The notes: generated by a model not told the origin, from the sequence alone. A stretch of 64,000 nucleotides of DNA from Paenibacillus sp. An7 (GCF_009870785.1 NZ_WTWX01000001.1:330065-394064); one strand, 5' to 3'; shown: positions 9,627-18,142, counted from the first letter of the stretch. A program made the numbers and translations.

Positions 9627-10040
9627 GTGAAAAACAAATACTCTATTCTCCATTTATACTTTTGTTCCATCTGTCTGATTCTGGTCCTTAGTCTATACGG
9701 CAGTTCGTCCTCTTCATTTGCTACTGCAGCGGCTGTTACCACTCCTACTACTGAGAATGCAAACACCCCTGAACAGACCATGCCGTCTGTCAATCCAGAT
9801 GGTGCGGAGGAAAGCCGGGTACCCGGCCAAGATCGAGGATTTGGCGGAGGATTTCCTGGAGGGGGTGTTGAAAGAGGCATGGGATTTCCACCAGGTGGTG
9901 GAGGAGAGGATTTTCCTTCCTTTAATCAACAAAAGATACAACAAGGATCAATGACCGATTTCATATCCTCTGTAGTATCGATCATCTTCCTTCTATTAGC
10001 CTCCGCATTTGTACATCTGTATAAACGGAAACGTCTTTAA
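9627..10040 (+). CDS. mini-CotH: signal segment and Gly-rich/membrane tail of CotH without the kinase-like domain
   Basis: The 137-residue product copies the two ends of the CotH protein encoded at 11777-13672. Its N-terminus CSICLIL matches CSICLILAGC, but the lipobox Cys is lost (VLSLYG instead of LAGCQFG). Its tail has a Gly-rich stretch (GFGGGFPGGG, GFPPGGGGE), then NQQKIQQGSMTDFISSVVSI and a membrane helix ending in YKRKRL. CotH has QNMQQGTTQDLIRVAVSLI and the same YKRKRL end. The start is GTG at 9627 behind TTAGGTGGTGCTC, again matching CotH. The whole kinase-like middle is missing. It could be a decoy or assembly partner of CotH, or a deletion remnant kept by its own promoter and terminator. 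No experimental function is known to me. Confidence 0.7.
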   Translation: MKNKYSILHLYFCSICLILVLSLYGSSSSSFATAAAVTTPTTENANTPEQTMPSVNPDGAEESRVPGQDRGFGGGFPGGGVERGMGFPPGGGGEDFPSFNQQKIQQGSMTDFISSVVSIIFLLLASAFVHLYKRKRL

Positions 10041-10063
10041 TCTTCATAATCAAGAAAATTGTG

Positions 10064-10098
10064 AGACTGTCTACCCTTGTGGTCGGCCGTCTTTTTTT
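10064..10098 (+). terminator. terminator of the mini-CotH gene
   Basis: AGACTGTCTACC and GGTCGGCCGTCT form an imperfect stem followed by seven T. It begins like the terminator after CotH (13748-13795), so the terminator too may have been duplicated. Confidence 0.75.
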
Positions 10099-10149
10099 AT
10101 GCACTCCATTTGACAATCATTAACATTGTTCATTCTTTTTGTAATGAGA

Positions 10150-10211
10150 ATGTAAAATTCATCTATTTTTAAGGTTCAGTTCAAATACAGTTCACACAGT
10201 CCAAGTAAGAT
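10150..10211 (+). promoter_or_regulatory. promoter with 11-bp-spaced direct repeats ahead of the VTC-DUF4956-CotH operon
   Basis: CAGTTCA occurs at 10177-10183 and again at 10188-10194. A -10 box TAAGAT at 10206-10211 starts 11 bp after the second copy. The preceding TGTAAAATT and TTTTTAAGGTTC blocks sit at the same spacing as in the mini-CotH promoter. A tandem-repeat activator site for an OmpR-family regulator is inferred. Confidence 0.6.
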
Positions 10212-10289
10212 GGGTCTCAAGCCGAAAACAATCAGATGCAAGTTAGCTGCGTAACTTGTGGAATCTACCCTAGAAAGAGAGGTGTAATT

Positions 10290-11027
10290 ATGCTCACCCC
10301 AGCTCATGTGCAGCTGAGTAAACCTGTAAAGTACCGCAATGAACTTAAGTTTCTTATCAATCAGCATCAGTATACGATTCTGCGGCAAAGACTTAGAAAC
10401 ATTGTAAAGTACGATGAGAATGTAGGAGATACCGGAGAGTATCACATTCGAAGTTTGTACTTTGATGATATGGACAACCGTGCTCTTCACGAAAAACTGG
10501 GTGGTGTTCGGGACCGGGCTAAATACCGGATTCGAATCTACAATGTGGAAGACAAGGTCATTCATTTTGAGAAGAAAGTAAAAAAAGGGGATCTCATCGC
10601 AAAACAAAAAGTATCCCTGACAAGAGAAATGTATGAATCCATTATCGCTGGTGATTACGAAGTACTGAATGTTCCCGAAAAACCGCTGATGTACGAAATT
10701 TATCATGAAATGCGGGATCGGATGTTACGTCCAAAAGTCATTGTTGATTATGTGAGAGAGCCCTTTGTTTGTCACCATGGCAATGTGAGGATTACGTTTG
10801 ATAAGGACCTTCGAACCGGCCTGCACTCTCTTGATATGTTCAACAAAGATTTACATCCTGTAAGGGCAATCGATGAAAATCTGATGATTCTGGAAGTGAA
10901 ATTTGATGAGTACATTCCGGAATACATACGGATTGCATTACAGCTTGAAGGATTAAACCGGCAATCGGCTTCAAAGTATGTGATTTGCCGTAAATTTCTA
11001 AAGTCTAACACTTGGGAGGATTATTAA
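10290..11027 (+). CDS. VTC domain protein (polyphosphate polymerase-like)
   Basis: The 245-residue protein has the fold signature of the VTC domain (tunnel-shaped triphosphate-tunnel family). Seen are YRNELKFLI, YHIRSLYFDD, KYRIRIYN, FEKKVKKGDLIAKQK, MRPKVIVDY-type text (RPKVIVDYVREPF) and LEVKFDEYIPEYI. Paired Arg/Lys/Glu residues line the tunnel in this family. The yeast VTC4 version makes polyphosphate from ATP; the bacterial version is only inferred to do so. I start at the ATG at 10290 behind AGAGAGGTG, since the upstream 18 residues are not family-like. It is the first gene of a three-gene operon with 1 bp and 19 bp gaps. Confidence 0.9.
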   Translation: MLTPAHVQLSKPVKYRNELKFLINQHQYTILRQRLRNIVKYDENVGDTGEYHIRSLYFDDMDNRALHEKLGGVRDRAKYRIRIYNVEDKVIHFEKKVKKGDLIAKQKVSLTREMYESIIAGDYEVLNVPEKPLMYEIYHEMRDRMLRPKVIVDYVREPFVCHHGNVRITFDKDLRTGLHSLDMFNKDLHPVRAIDENLMILEVKFDEYIPEYIRIALQLEGLNRQSASKYVICRKFLKSNTWEDY

Positions 11028-11028
11028 G

Positions 11029-11757
11029 ATGTCAGCAACAGTTTCTACGACGGCAGCAGCGACACAAGCTACTACCGACACTACGAATTTTACAGATATT
11101 ATTAAAAAATCGGTGATGGAAAACTTCACATCCGATATTCGTATTTCTGAAATTATCATCAGTTTAGCGGTCGCTTTTCTGATTGGTCTCTTTATTTTCA
11201 CACTTTATAAACGTGTATTTAGTGGAGTGCTTTACTCTAAAAGCTTTAATGTTTCCCTGATTGGGATGACGATGGTAACTGCAATGGTCATCATTGCGAT
11301 CAACTCTAACCTCGTATTGTCTCTTGGTATGGTTGGTGCGCTGTCCATTGTTCGTTTTAGAACACCGATTAAAGACCCGACAGATCTGATTTTCTTGTTC
11401 TGGGCAGCGGCAGCAGGGATTGTCTCTGGTGCAGGATTCTATACACTTGCAGCTCTCGGTTCCGCTATTATCGGTCTTATTCTCTTCTTCTTTATTAAGA
11501 GAACATCTCTTGATACTCCTTACCTTCTCGTTGTTAATTGCAACAGCGATGCTACGGAAAAACAAATTCACGAACAACTAGTCGGCATCGTAAAACGCTA
11601 CAACGTTAAACAAAAAACCGTTACTGCAGGCAACATTGAAGTCACCTTCGAAGTTCGTTTGAAGGACAGCGAAGGCAGCTTTGTTAACCAGCTTACTGGA
11701 ATTCAAGGTGTTAAGAATGCGGTGCTTATCAGCTATAACGGTGACTATGTATCCTAA
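11029..11757 (+). CDS. DUF4956 domain membrane protein
   Basis: The 242-residue protein has a Thr/Ala-rich cytoplasmic or external start (1-45). Three or four membrane segments lie at about 45-65, 75-97, 100-115 and 125-160, and a soluble C-terminal domain covers about 160-242. The hallmark GMVGALSIVRFRTPIKDP and DLIFLFWAAAAGI motifs of DUF4956 are present. DUF4956 genes are regularly found between VTC-domain and CotH genes, which is the arrangement here. It starts 1 bp after the VTC gene stop. Its role is unknown; a membrane partner of the VTC protein is inferred from conserved order. Confidence 0.9.
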   Translation: MSATVSTTAAATQATTDTTNFTDIIKKSVMENFTSDIRISEIIISLAVAFLIGLFIFTLYKRVFSGVLYSKSFNVSLIGMTMVTAMVIIAINSNLVLSLGMVGALSIVRFRTPIKDPTDLIFLFWAAAAGIVSGAGFYTLAALGSAIIGLILFFFIKRTSLDTPYLLVVNCNSDATEKQIHEQLVGIVKRYNVKQKTVTAGNIEVTFEVRLKDSEGSFVNQLTGIQGVKNAVLISYNGDYVS

Positions 11758-11776
11758 AGATAAGGTGGTGCTCTAG

Positions 11777-13672
11777 ATGAAGAACAAAATGACCCGTCTT
11801 CTTCTATGCTTCTGCTCCATCTGTCTGATTCTGGCCGGCTGCCAATTTGGCAGCTCGACCTCTTCCACGGATTCATCAGAAACCGCTGTATCCAAGAAAA
11901 CACAGAAAATAGAAGAAACCATTTTTCCAAAAGACAAAGTGGTCGATGTAAAAATAACGATTGATAAAGATGAATTTCAAGATATGCTGGACAACGCCAG
12001 TGCGGAAGAATATAAGCCCGCCATTGTAGAATACAACGGTGTTAAACTTGAAAATGTCGGTATTCGCACGAAGGGGAATTTAAGTCTTCGCTCTGTTGTT
12101 CAAATGGAAGACTCCAATCGCTACAGCTTCAAGCTTTCCTTTGATGAATATGTGAATCAGACACTCGAAGGTATTAGCAAAATCAACTTAAACAATAACT
12201 ATAGTGATGCAACCAGCATGCGGGAGTTTTTGACCTATGAATTAGCAGATTTAATGGGTCTTCCTACTCCTGAATATTCTTTCGTTAATATCTATATTAA
12301 TGATGAACTATGGGGATTTTATCTTGCTGTTGAGCAGATCGATGAATCCTATTTGGAGAGGAACTTCGGGACCTCCTATGGCTCACTATACAAAGGTGTA
12401 ATGACCGGTAAAGGCAGCGATTTAACTTGGCTCGGTGATGATCCGGATCTGTATACGGGTCTTGAAGTGAAGTCTGAAAAATCAGATGGTGATGCACTGA
12501 TCGCCATGCTTAATGAACTCAATAATGGTTCAGACTACGAGAAATATATCGATATAGAGGATGCATTAGGATATATTGCCCTGAACGTTCTGACGAACAA
12601 CACGGATAGTTATCTTGGGTCTAATAAACAAAACTATTATCTGTATGAAGAAGATGGAGTCTTCTCTATACTTCCTTGGGACTACAATATGGCTTTTGGG
12701 GGCTTAGGTAGAAATAGTCTGTATATCGATGAGCCAACGCAAGGAGCTCTGGAAGAACGTCCGCTCATTGCAAAATTGCTTGCTGTGGATGAGTATAAGG
12801 AGCAGTATCATCAGATCCTCTCCGAAGCGATCAACGGATATCTTGCTAATGATACCTTTACTGCACGAGTGCAAGAAGTTAAGTCAATGATTGCGGAATA
12901 TGTAAAATCAGATCCGAATGCTTTTTATACCTATGATGAATTTGAAAAAGGAGTTACGAGCTTGATCTCCACCAATGCATCACAAGTCACAGATATTTCT
13001 GAACAGCTTGATGGTACCTCTCCTTCTTCTGGCGACGGCTCCGGTAGTGGATTCGACATGGGTGGAATCATGGGAGGAAGAGGCGGTGCCGGTGGCGCTG
13101 CTCCTGGTGGTAATACTGGAGATGCAGCTGGCGCTCCTGGTGACGCTGCTACCGGTGGTAATACTGGTGGTGCAACTGCTGATGATGAAACAGCAGCGGA
13201 TGGTGCTTCTTTTAGCAAACAGAATGCGAATGTGCAAACAGCACCTGATACCGCAAACAACGTTGTTCAGAATGCAACCGAAAATGGGGCTACAACGGAA
13301 CAATCTAATACAGCAAACCAGCCGCCTGCTGGAGAAATTCCATCAGACAAAACTACCCAAAATGGTGGGCAGAGTAATACAACGACTCCTACTGATGGAG
13401 CTCAGCCAGACGCAGAAGTTGAAGAAGGGAATGGCATCACACCTCCTGATGGCTTCGGCGGCGGCATGGGTGAAGCACCAGATGGTTTTGGCGGCGGTAT
13501 GGAACGTCCTGAAGGAGGCATGATGGGAGGTGGTGGATTCCCTGGTGCGGATGGAGCTAAGCAAAATATGCAGCAAGGTACTACACAAGACTTAATTCGG
13601 GTTGCCGTATCTCTAATCATTGTCATACTCGCTTGTCTTTTCGTCACTTTCTACAAACGTAAACGACTCTAG
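11777..13672 (+). CDS. CotH kinase family lipoprotein with Gly-rich linker and C-terminal membrane anchor
   Basis: The 631-residue protein carries a lipoprotein signal (CLILAGC, Cys22). The CotH protein-kinase-like domain (about 50-410) includes IRTKGNLSLRS, KLSFDEY, GFYLAVEQIDESYLERNFG, LPWDYNMAFGG and RPLIAKLL. A long low-complexity segment follows (about 415-600: Gly, Asn, Thr, Ala repeats such as GGNTG). A last membrane helix ends in YKRKRL. Bacillus CotH phosphorylates spore coat proteins; this one is predicted to face outward, so its target is unknown. It is the last gene of the VTC operon, with AAGGTGGTG as its ribosome binding site. The mini gene at 9627 copies its two ends. Confidence 0.92.
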   Translation: MKNKMTRLLLCFCSICLILAGCQFGSSTSSTDSSETAVSKKTQKIEETIFPKDKVVDVKITIDKDEFQDMLDNASAEEYKPAIVEYNGVKLENVGIRTKGNLSLRSVVQMEDSNRYSFKLSFDEYVNQTLEGISKINLNNNYSDATSMREFLTYELADLMGLPTPEYSFVNIYINDELWGFYLAVEQIDESYLERNFGTSYGSLYKGVMTGKGSDLTWLGDDPDLYTGLEVKSEKSDGDALIAMLNELNNGSDYEKYIDIEDALGYIALNVLTNNTDSYLGSNKQNYYLYEEDGVFSILPWDYNMAFGGLGRNSLYIDEPTQGALEERPLIAKLLAVDEYKEQYHQILSEAINGYLANDTFTARVQEVKSMIAEYVKSDPNAFYTYDEFEKGVTSLISTNASQVTDISEQLDGTSPSSGDGSGSGFDMGGIMGGRGGAGGAAPGGNTGDAAGAPGDAATGGNTGGATADDETAADGASFSKQNANVQTAPDTANNVVQNATENGATTEQSNTANQPPAGEIPSDKTTQNGGQSNTTTPTDGAQPDAEVEEGNGITPPDGFGGGMGEAPDGFGGGMERPEGGMMGGGGFPGADGAKQNMQQGTTQDLIRVAVSLIIVILACLFVTFYKRKRL

Positions 13673-13747
13673 TAGTAAAAATGTCAAATTACATTACGGT
13701 TTTTAACGTGAAATGATACCTTGAAAAAGAAATGACAACAACTCCAA

Positions 13748-13795
13748 AAAAGACTGTTCACCTTTCCTTTCGGTTTCGGTGAGCAGTCTTTTTTT
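13748..13795. terminator. bidirectional terminator between CotH and the TauE-type gene
   Basis: AAAAAGACTGTTCACC and GGTGAGCAGTCTTTTTTT pair around a 15-nt loop, with A and T runs at both sides. Confidence 0.9.
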
Positions 13796-13808
13796 AATGT
13801 AACGATTA

Positions 13809-14597
13809 TTATAAAACAGACGACCATACCTTTACCGCCGTTATGGTAATCAAAAGGACAAGGGCATATCTTAAATACTTTACGTCCATTTTTGAACCTA
13901 CCAAAGAGCCGACAGGCGAACCAGCGATACTCCCAATAACCGTGAAAAGGATCGGAAGAATCGGAATATCTCCCCCGCTTATTTTACCGATCACACCGCC
14001 AATTGCCGAGACAAAGACAATCGATAAAGAAGTCGCAATCGTAATTCGGACCGGTATTCGAAGCACTTTCATCATAATCGGAATAAGGATAAATCCTCCT
14101 CCAGCTCCAACAATACCAGAAACTACACCGACAACAAAAGCAAGCGAACTTGCCAGAAATCGGTGGAATGTAATCTCTTCTACCTTTTGTATCTCTTCTT
14201 TGCCTCTTGCAGGGAATAACATAAGAATTACAGCAAGTACCGCAAGGATTCCATAGATGATGTTAATCGTTTGCTCCTCGAAGCGCGCAGACCACAATCC
14301 TCCCAGCAGGCTTCCTATTAATATACTGGTGCCCATCCAAGCAGCTAAAGAGTAATGGATTAAGCTCGTTTTTGTTTTTCGAGATTGCAGTCCATACCCA
14401 ACGATTCCAGAAAGCGATGAGAAAAACACCTGGAATATACTAATAGCAGCTACTTCATGGGCTGTAAATTCACCCATCCCGAGAAGCGGCGGGATAAATA
14501 AAAGAAGCGGATAATTGATAATGGCACCGCCAATTCCCAGCAAACCTGAAAAAAACGAACCGATGAATCCGAGCAGGATCATAAGCAGTATAAACAT
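13809..14597 (-). CDS. sulfite exporter TauE/SafE family permease
   Basis: The 262-residue protein has about eight hydrophobic segments and the repeated family motif FFSGLLGIGGAIINYPLLL near the N-terminus and VSGIVGAGGGFILIPIM in the middle. This is the two-fold internal repeat typical of TauE/SafE proteins. They export sulfite, sulfoacetate or related anions. The ATG at 14597 is preceded by GAGGAGGG; the longer frame to 14648 adds a polar tail before the first helix. It is monocistronic. The substrate is not visible from sequence; a sulfonate-use operon lies far away at 55-60 kb and is not evidence of a link. Confidence 0.9.
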   Translation of the reverse strand: MFILLMILLGFIGSFFSGLLGIGGAIINYPLLLFIPPLLGMGEFTAHEVAAISIFQVFFSSLSGIVGYGLQSRKTKTSLIHYSLAAWMGTSILIGSLLGGLWSARFEEQTINIIYGILAVLAVILMLFPARGKEEIQKVEEITFHRFLASSLAFVVGVVSGIVGAGGGFILIPIMMKVLRIPVRITIATSLSIVFVSAIGGVIGKISGGDIPILPILFTVIGSIAGSPVGSLVGSKMDVKYLRYALVLLITITAVKVWSSVL

Positions 14598-14721
14598 AAG
14601 ATGTTCCCTCCTCTCGCTCACAACACAATCAATTAATTTACTCAACACACATGACTATACAAACTTGAAAAGGCAAGTTATAATAATCCCAACTAAATAA
14701 ATAGGAATAAAGGTGATACCT

Positions 14722-14925
14722 ATGACCGGTTTGAACCGTCTTTTTCGCCAGCATTGCCCCAAATGCAAGCAACCTTTATCCAGTAAGCTAACCATACTGC
14801 ATGTAACCAAATCCTGTGGAGAGTGCGAATATAAAGAAGAATTTTATCCTGCTCTAGGAATAAGAGTTACGTACGAAGAACCTTCTACTTATTCAGCGGA
14901 CTCCAACAAAAATAAGCGAGAATAA
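14722..14925 (+). CDS. small zinc-ribbon protein
   Basis: The 67-residue product contains CPKCKQ and CGECEY about 20 residues apart. These four Cys probably bind one zinc ion. The rest is short and charged. ATG at 14722 follows AAAGGTG; a GTG three codons earlier lies inside that ribosome binding site and is unlikely. It is divergent from the TauE-type gene. No specific family is recognised. Confidence 0.7.
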   Translation: MTGLNRLFRQHCPKCKQPLSSKLTILHVTKSCGECEYKEEFYPALGIRVTYEEPSTYSADSNKNKRE

Positions 14926-15043
14926 ACTTGATCTATACTTCCTTTGCTATTCCATCCTCCATTATGACATAAAACTGTATTTTCTTGTACAGAAGTTGGT
15001 ATAGTGAGATAAGAAGATGGCTATAGATAAAGGAGTTTTAGAC

Positions 15044-15775
15044 ATGACACAGTACTTACACCAAGAAACGGAACCTAGACCCATTTACGTCTATGATACT
15101 TCTGAGGTATACGGAGAAAAAGGCAGATTTCGTGTGCTTGAATTCGGCAATGATGCAATTCAGGGAATCCTTGATCTAAATCAGCCGGAGCGAATCTTGT
15201 TTGAATATCCAAGAGCGATTCTGCATTTAATGGAAATGAACAATCCCTCTTACGAAGATGTATTTTTGATTGGGCATGGAATCGGTACGTTATCCTCTGC
15301 TTTGCGTGACAAATATGTAGTCATTTCAGAAATTGACCAGAAAGTATCCGACTTGAGTAAAAAATACTTCGGCTACGAGGGTCCCCCCGTTCTCATTGAG
15401 GATGGATATACATTACTAAAACAGATGACGAGTGGCCGTTTTGATTATATCGTTGTGGATGCTTTCCATGAAGGCGGCGTTCCTGAGCAACTGACAACGA
15501 TAGATTTTTTTGAAACGGCTTGCGATAAACTAACTGAAGATGGAACCCTTCTGATGAACATTATTGGAAGAGGACCTCAGGATCCTTACGTACAGTCCTT
15601 TTACCGATCTCTTTCCTCTCTTTTTCCTGTAGTTGATCTTTTTTCTCTATATGCAGGAGGCTTAGGAAGATCGAAGAATATGATTATCGTTGCTGGTTAT
15701 CATCCTTTGCGGTATCAGCAAAAATCGATGGCTCATTTTCGTAAAATAAAATCACCTCAAATATCTGCTCGATAG
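15044..15775 (+). CDS. spermidine-synthase-like methyltransferase-fold protein
   Basis: The 243-residue protein has the Rossmann-type fold of spermidine synthases and class I methyltransferases. Visible are YPRAILHLMEM, VFLIGHGIGTLSSAL (variant of the nucleoside-binding loop), VVISEIDQKV (acidic residue at the end of strand 2), IEDGYTLL and FDYIVVDAF. It lacks the full N-terminal beta domain of true SpeE (usual length about 280). Polyamine synthesis is therefore possible but unproven. I chose ATG 15044 because AAAGGAG lies eight bases upstream; the ATG at 15017 has no such site. It stands alone with its own terminator. Confidence 0.75.
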   Translation: MTQYLHQETEPRPIYVYDTSEVYGEKGRFRVLEFGNDAIQGILDLNQPERILFEYPRAILHLMEMNNPSYEDVFLIGHGIGTLSSALRDKYVVISEIDQKVSDLSKKYFGYEGPPVLIEDGYTLLKQMTSGRFDYIVVDAFHEGGVPEQLTTIDFFETACDKLTEDGTLLMNIIGRGPQDPYVQSFYRSLSSLFPVVDLFSLYAGGLGRSKNMIIVAGYHPLRYQQKSMAHFRKIKSPQISAR

Positions 15776-15816
15776 AGATATAGTAAGGGATATAACTACC
15801 CTGCGAGTATACAAGC

Positions 15817-15856
15817 AAACAAACCGCCGTGTTTTATCACGCCGGTTTGTTTTTTT
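15817..15856. terminator. terminator after the spermidine-synthase-like gene
   Basis: ACAAACCGCCGTG and CACGCCGGTTTGT pair with one mismatch and are followed by a T run. It can also act for the convergent gene at 15907. Confidence 0.85.
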
Positions 15857-15906
15857 GTTCTAATGTGACAAAAAGCATTAATCGCAAAGAGATGAACATT
15901 CTCTTA

Positions 15907-17079
15907 TTAGATCTGACTTAAATCAAGAGTATACGTATTTACCATGTTGTTCGATTTATTCTTATAATGAAAAGTCATCACGCCATCAATGATACTGTTA
16001 AAAAAGATAATATGATCCCTCTCTATTTCATTATTTCGATCAGATCCTGCCTGTTCTAAATACTCTCTTTCCCTTTCAGGAAGCGTGAGAAGTTCATGAA
16101 CGTATGCCGCTTTTTCAGACTGTACATTATAAACAATAAGATGCTGCGAGGCATACTCTCGTAAGATCAGCATGCGCTGATTATAATGCTCCACCATGTA
16201 GATTTCATCTTTTTGCATAATGTCTGTTAGGTTATATAAGGCAATTACTGTACCATTCTTATCTAAGAATCTTGCCTGCTTCCCGTTGGTGAGCAGCACA
16301 TTTCCATGTGACTTATGAAGTGTTGTATCCTCGTAATATCCTTGGAATGAGAAGCTGTCTTCATCAAGGACTTTTCCATTTTTAACGAGTACTTGTCCCG
16401 TGTATCTAGCGGTACCTGCCATGCCAAAGCTCTCTTCCATCCGTAAATAATACGTACCTGCTGCGATCTTTTCCACTTCAAACTCCCTCAATGTTTTAAA
16501 CTTCTTACTGACCTGCCCGATCTTTGTTCCTATCTGATTACTTTTAGCCTGGAATAACTCTCCTGTAGTCAGTTTGATCCAATAGGTCATTTGATCCGCA
16601 GTCCCCTTCGCATAGGTTCTAGGGATGAGAATCGTCTTTTTCGTACGATCCCAAGTCACTTTCTGTTTGACTGAAGAGGCAACAAACTGCAGCGGAACGT
16701 AAATTTTGCCTTTTTCCATTTGAAGAGGTACATCAAGCAGCACTTTTTTCTTATCTACGTACGCTGTTTTGCTTCCATGTGTCAGTTTAATTTCCTTATT
16801 CACACCATACAGAACAGCCGACTTTGTCTTCTGGTTCCAGGCAACGTTCAGACTTAGATAATCACTAATCTCCCGAATAGGCAGCAAAATCCGACCTTGC
16901 TGTATAATGATCGGGTCCTCAAGCTTGGTATATTGATCTCCTGTCTCTACTCCTGCCTCTACATAAACTTTTGAACTCTTCGCATCAGCAACGTTTACTT
17001 GTGAGAAAGCTATTCCTGCCATCAGCATACTGGTGAACAGCAATACGATCTTCCCAATCCTCTTCTTCCGTATAGACAT
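15907..17079 (-). CDS. secreted copper-amine-oxidase-N (stalk) domain protein
   Basis: The 390-residue protein has a signal peptide (about 1-33, ending near VADAKS). The copper amine oxidase N-terminal-like domain follows (about 35-150: PIIIQQGRILLPIREISDYL, AYVDKKKVLLDVPLQMEKGK, IYVPLQFVASSV, seen in parts). The C-terminal part (about 160-390) looks like a beta-propeller-type or repeat domain without recognised catalytic residues. In Paenibacillus such stalk domains are common in surface proteins and do not imply amine oxidase activity. A paralogue with the same plan and near-equal length is at 43954-45090. It is monocistronic. Confidence 0.82.
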   Translation of the reverse strand: MSIRKKRIGKIVLLFTSMLMAGIAFSQVNVADAKSSKVYVEAGVETGDQYTKLEDPIIIQQGRILLPIREISDYLSLNVAWNQKTKSAVLYGVNKEIKLTHGSKTAYVDKKKVLLDVPLQMEKGKIYVPLQFVASSVKQKVTWDRTKKTILIPRTYAKGTADQMTYWIKLTTGELFQAKSNQIGTKIGQVSKKFKTLREFEVEKIAAGTYYLRMEESFGMAGTARYTGQVLVKNGKVLDEDSFSFQGYYEDTTLHKSHGNVLLTNGKQARFLDKNGTVIALYNLTDIMQKDEIYMVEHYNQRMLILREYASQHLIVYNVQSEKAAYVHELLTLPEREREYLEQAGSDRNNEIERDHIIFFNSIIDGVMTFHYKNKSNNMVNTYTLDLSQI

Positions 17080-17238
17080 ACGATTCCTCCTGTTAGCGGG
17101 TTATGTAATCGATTCTTATATACTAATTACAATAAATTAAGGTAAATTAAACATTTTTTCACATCTAATTATTCTTTTAACTCTCTTCACCCATACACTT
17201 GTGCGAAGAAAACATGCGGTATTAGGTTGAAAAAACGC

Positions 17239-17261
17239 AAAAAGCCTGATTTCTCAGGCTT
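17239..17261 (-). terminator. terminator of the GNAT gene
   Basis: AAGCCTGA and TCAGGCTT pair around TTTC. On the minus strand a T-rich run follows. Confidence 0.75.
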
Positions 17262-17323
17262 ACTTTTGTTTTCTCAGTCTTTCATTTTAATGTTTGTGTC
17301 GTACTTCTTTTATCTTTATTTCG

Positions 17324-17788
17324 TCAACTCATTGTCAGTTGCTTCGTCATAAACACACTGTATGGATCTTCTACGTAATCGGCAAAAGGATCACAATACT
17401 CGAACCCTAATTTTATGTACAAATTTATTGCCGGCTTAAAGCTATCTAACGTGCCTGTCTCCAGGCTGACCTGATGGTATCCTCTTCTTTGCGCTTCTTC
17501 TAACATATGTTCAAGGATTCGCCTCGCGACTCCCTTTCGGGTATGCAGGGAAGCAGTGCGCATCGATTTAATCTCTCCATGCGAGGGATCAAGTTCTTTC
17601 AATGCCCCGCAGCCAAGCAGTTCCTTACCTTCCCATGCCGTCCAAAAGGTAATCTCTGGTTCCTTCAATCGCTCCAAATCCAGCGCATGCATACTCTCTT
17701 CCGGAGACTGTGACAGCATTTCCTTATAATGTTCCTCAATTAAATTAGTGATCTCTGGTCCGGTTAGATCATCGATTCTTATGTCCAT
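17324..17788 (-). CDS. GNAT family N-acetyltransferase
   Basis: The 154-residue protein is a single GNAT domain that transfers an acetyl group from acetyl-CoA. It has GCGALKELDPSHGEIKSMR (strands 4-5), the acetyl-CoA loop TRKGVARRILEHML (Q/RxxGxG/A form), HQVSLETG and INLYIKLGFEYCDPF. The pattern resembles Bacillus/Escherichia YsnE-like acetyltransferases. It is alone on its transcript, with a terminator at 17239. The substrate cannot be inferred. Confidence 0.9.
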   Translation of the reverse strand: MDIRIDDLTGPEITNLIEEHYKEMLSQSPEESMHALDLERLKEPEITFWTAWEGKELLGCGALKELDPSHGEIKSMRTASLHTRKGVARRILEHMLEEAQRRGYHQVSLETGTLDSFKPAINLYIKLGFEYCDPFADYVEDPYSVFMTKQLTMS

Positions 17789-17845
17789 GGTGTTTCGCTC
17801 CTGTTCCTGTTGTTATCCTCCAAGTTATCCCTGTAGTAAGCTATT

Positions 17846-18064
17846 TTATATAAATTTAAGATTCATGATACCTATATACCAATAAATGATAAACAGAAGA
17901 GGTGCAATCACTACAAGAACAAGTCCTCCAAACATCAATTTCACATATCTTGTTCTGTCCATTCCTACTCGTAGTTCCCATATCGCTAGCGTAATATAAT
18001 ACAAGCCCAGCATCACCAGCATAAGAGGTACAATAATTAACATTAACAAAATACCAGCAACCAT
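17846..18064 (-). CDS. small membrane protein with two hydrophobic segments
   Basis: The 72-residue protein has hydrophobic stretches at about 3-30 and 48-66, separated by a charged loop (RVGMDRTRYVK). AAAGGAGGGG precedes the ATG, so translation is well supported. It lies between a GNAT gene and a WG-repeat gene, both on the same strand. I recognise no family. Confidence 0.7.
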   Translation of the reverse strand: MVAGILLMLIIVPLMLVMLGLYYITLAIWELRVGMDRTRYVKLMFGGLVLVVIAPLLFIIYWYIGIMNLKFI

Positions 18065-18142
18065 AATATCCCCTCCTTTTGTTAAAACACTATTTGTCTA
18101 TCATAGGTTTAACGCCTGAATTCATATAAAGCTAAAATGAAG

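Noticed and set aside
9596..9944. Antisense frames across the mini-CotH gene
   Set aside because: They mirror the Gly/Pro-rich coding strand. The plus-strand frame has the start, signal, membrane tail and paralogy to CotH.
12975..13523. 182-codon frame inside the CotH gene
   Set aside because: It is a shadow of the repetitive Gly/Thr-rich linker in another frame, with Leu/Gln-rich nonsense composition and no ribosome binding site.
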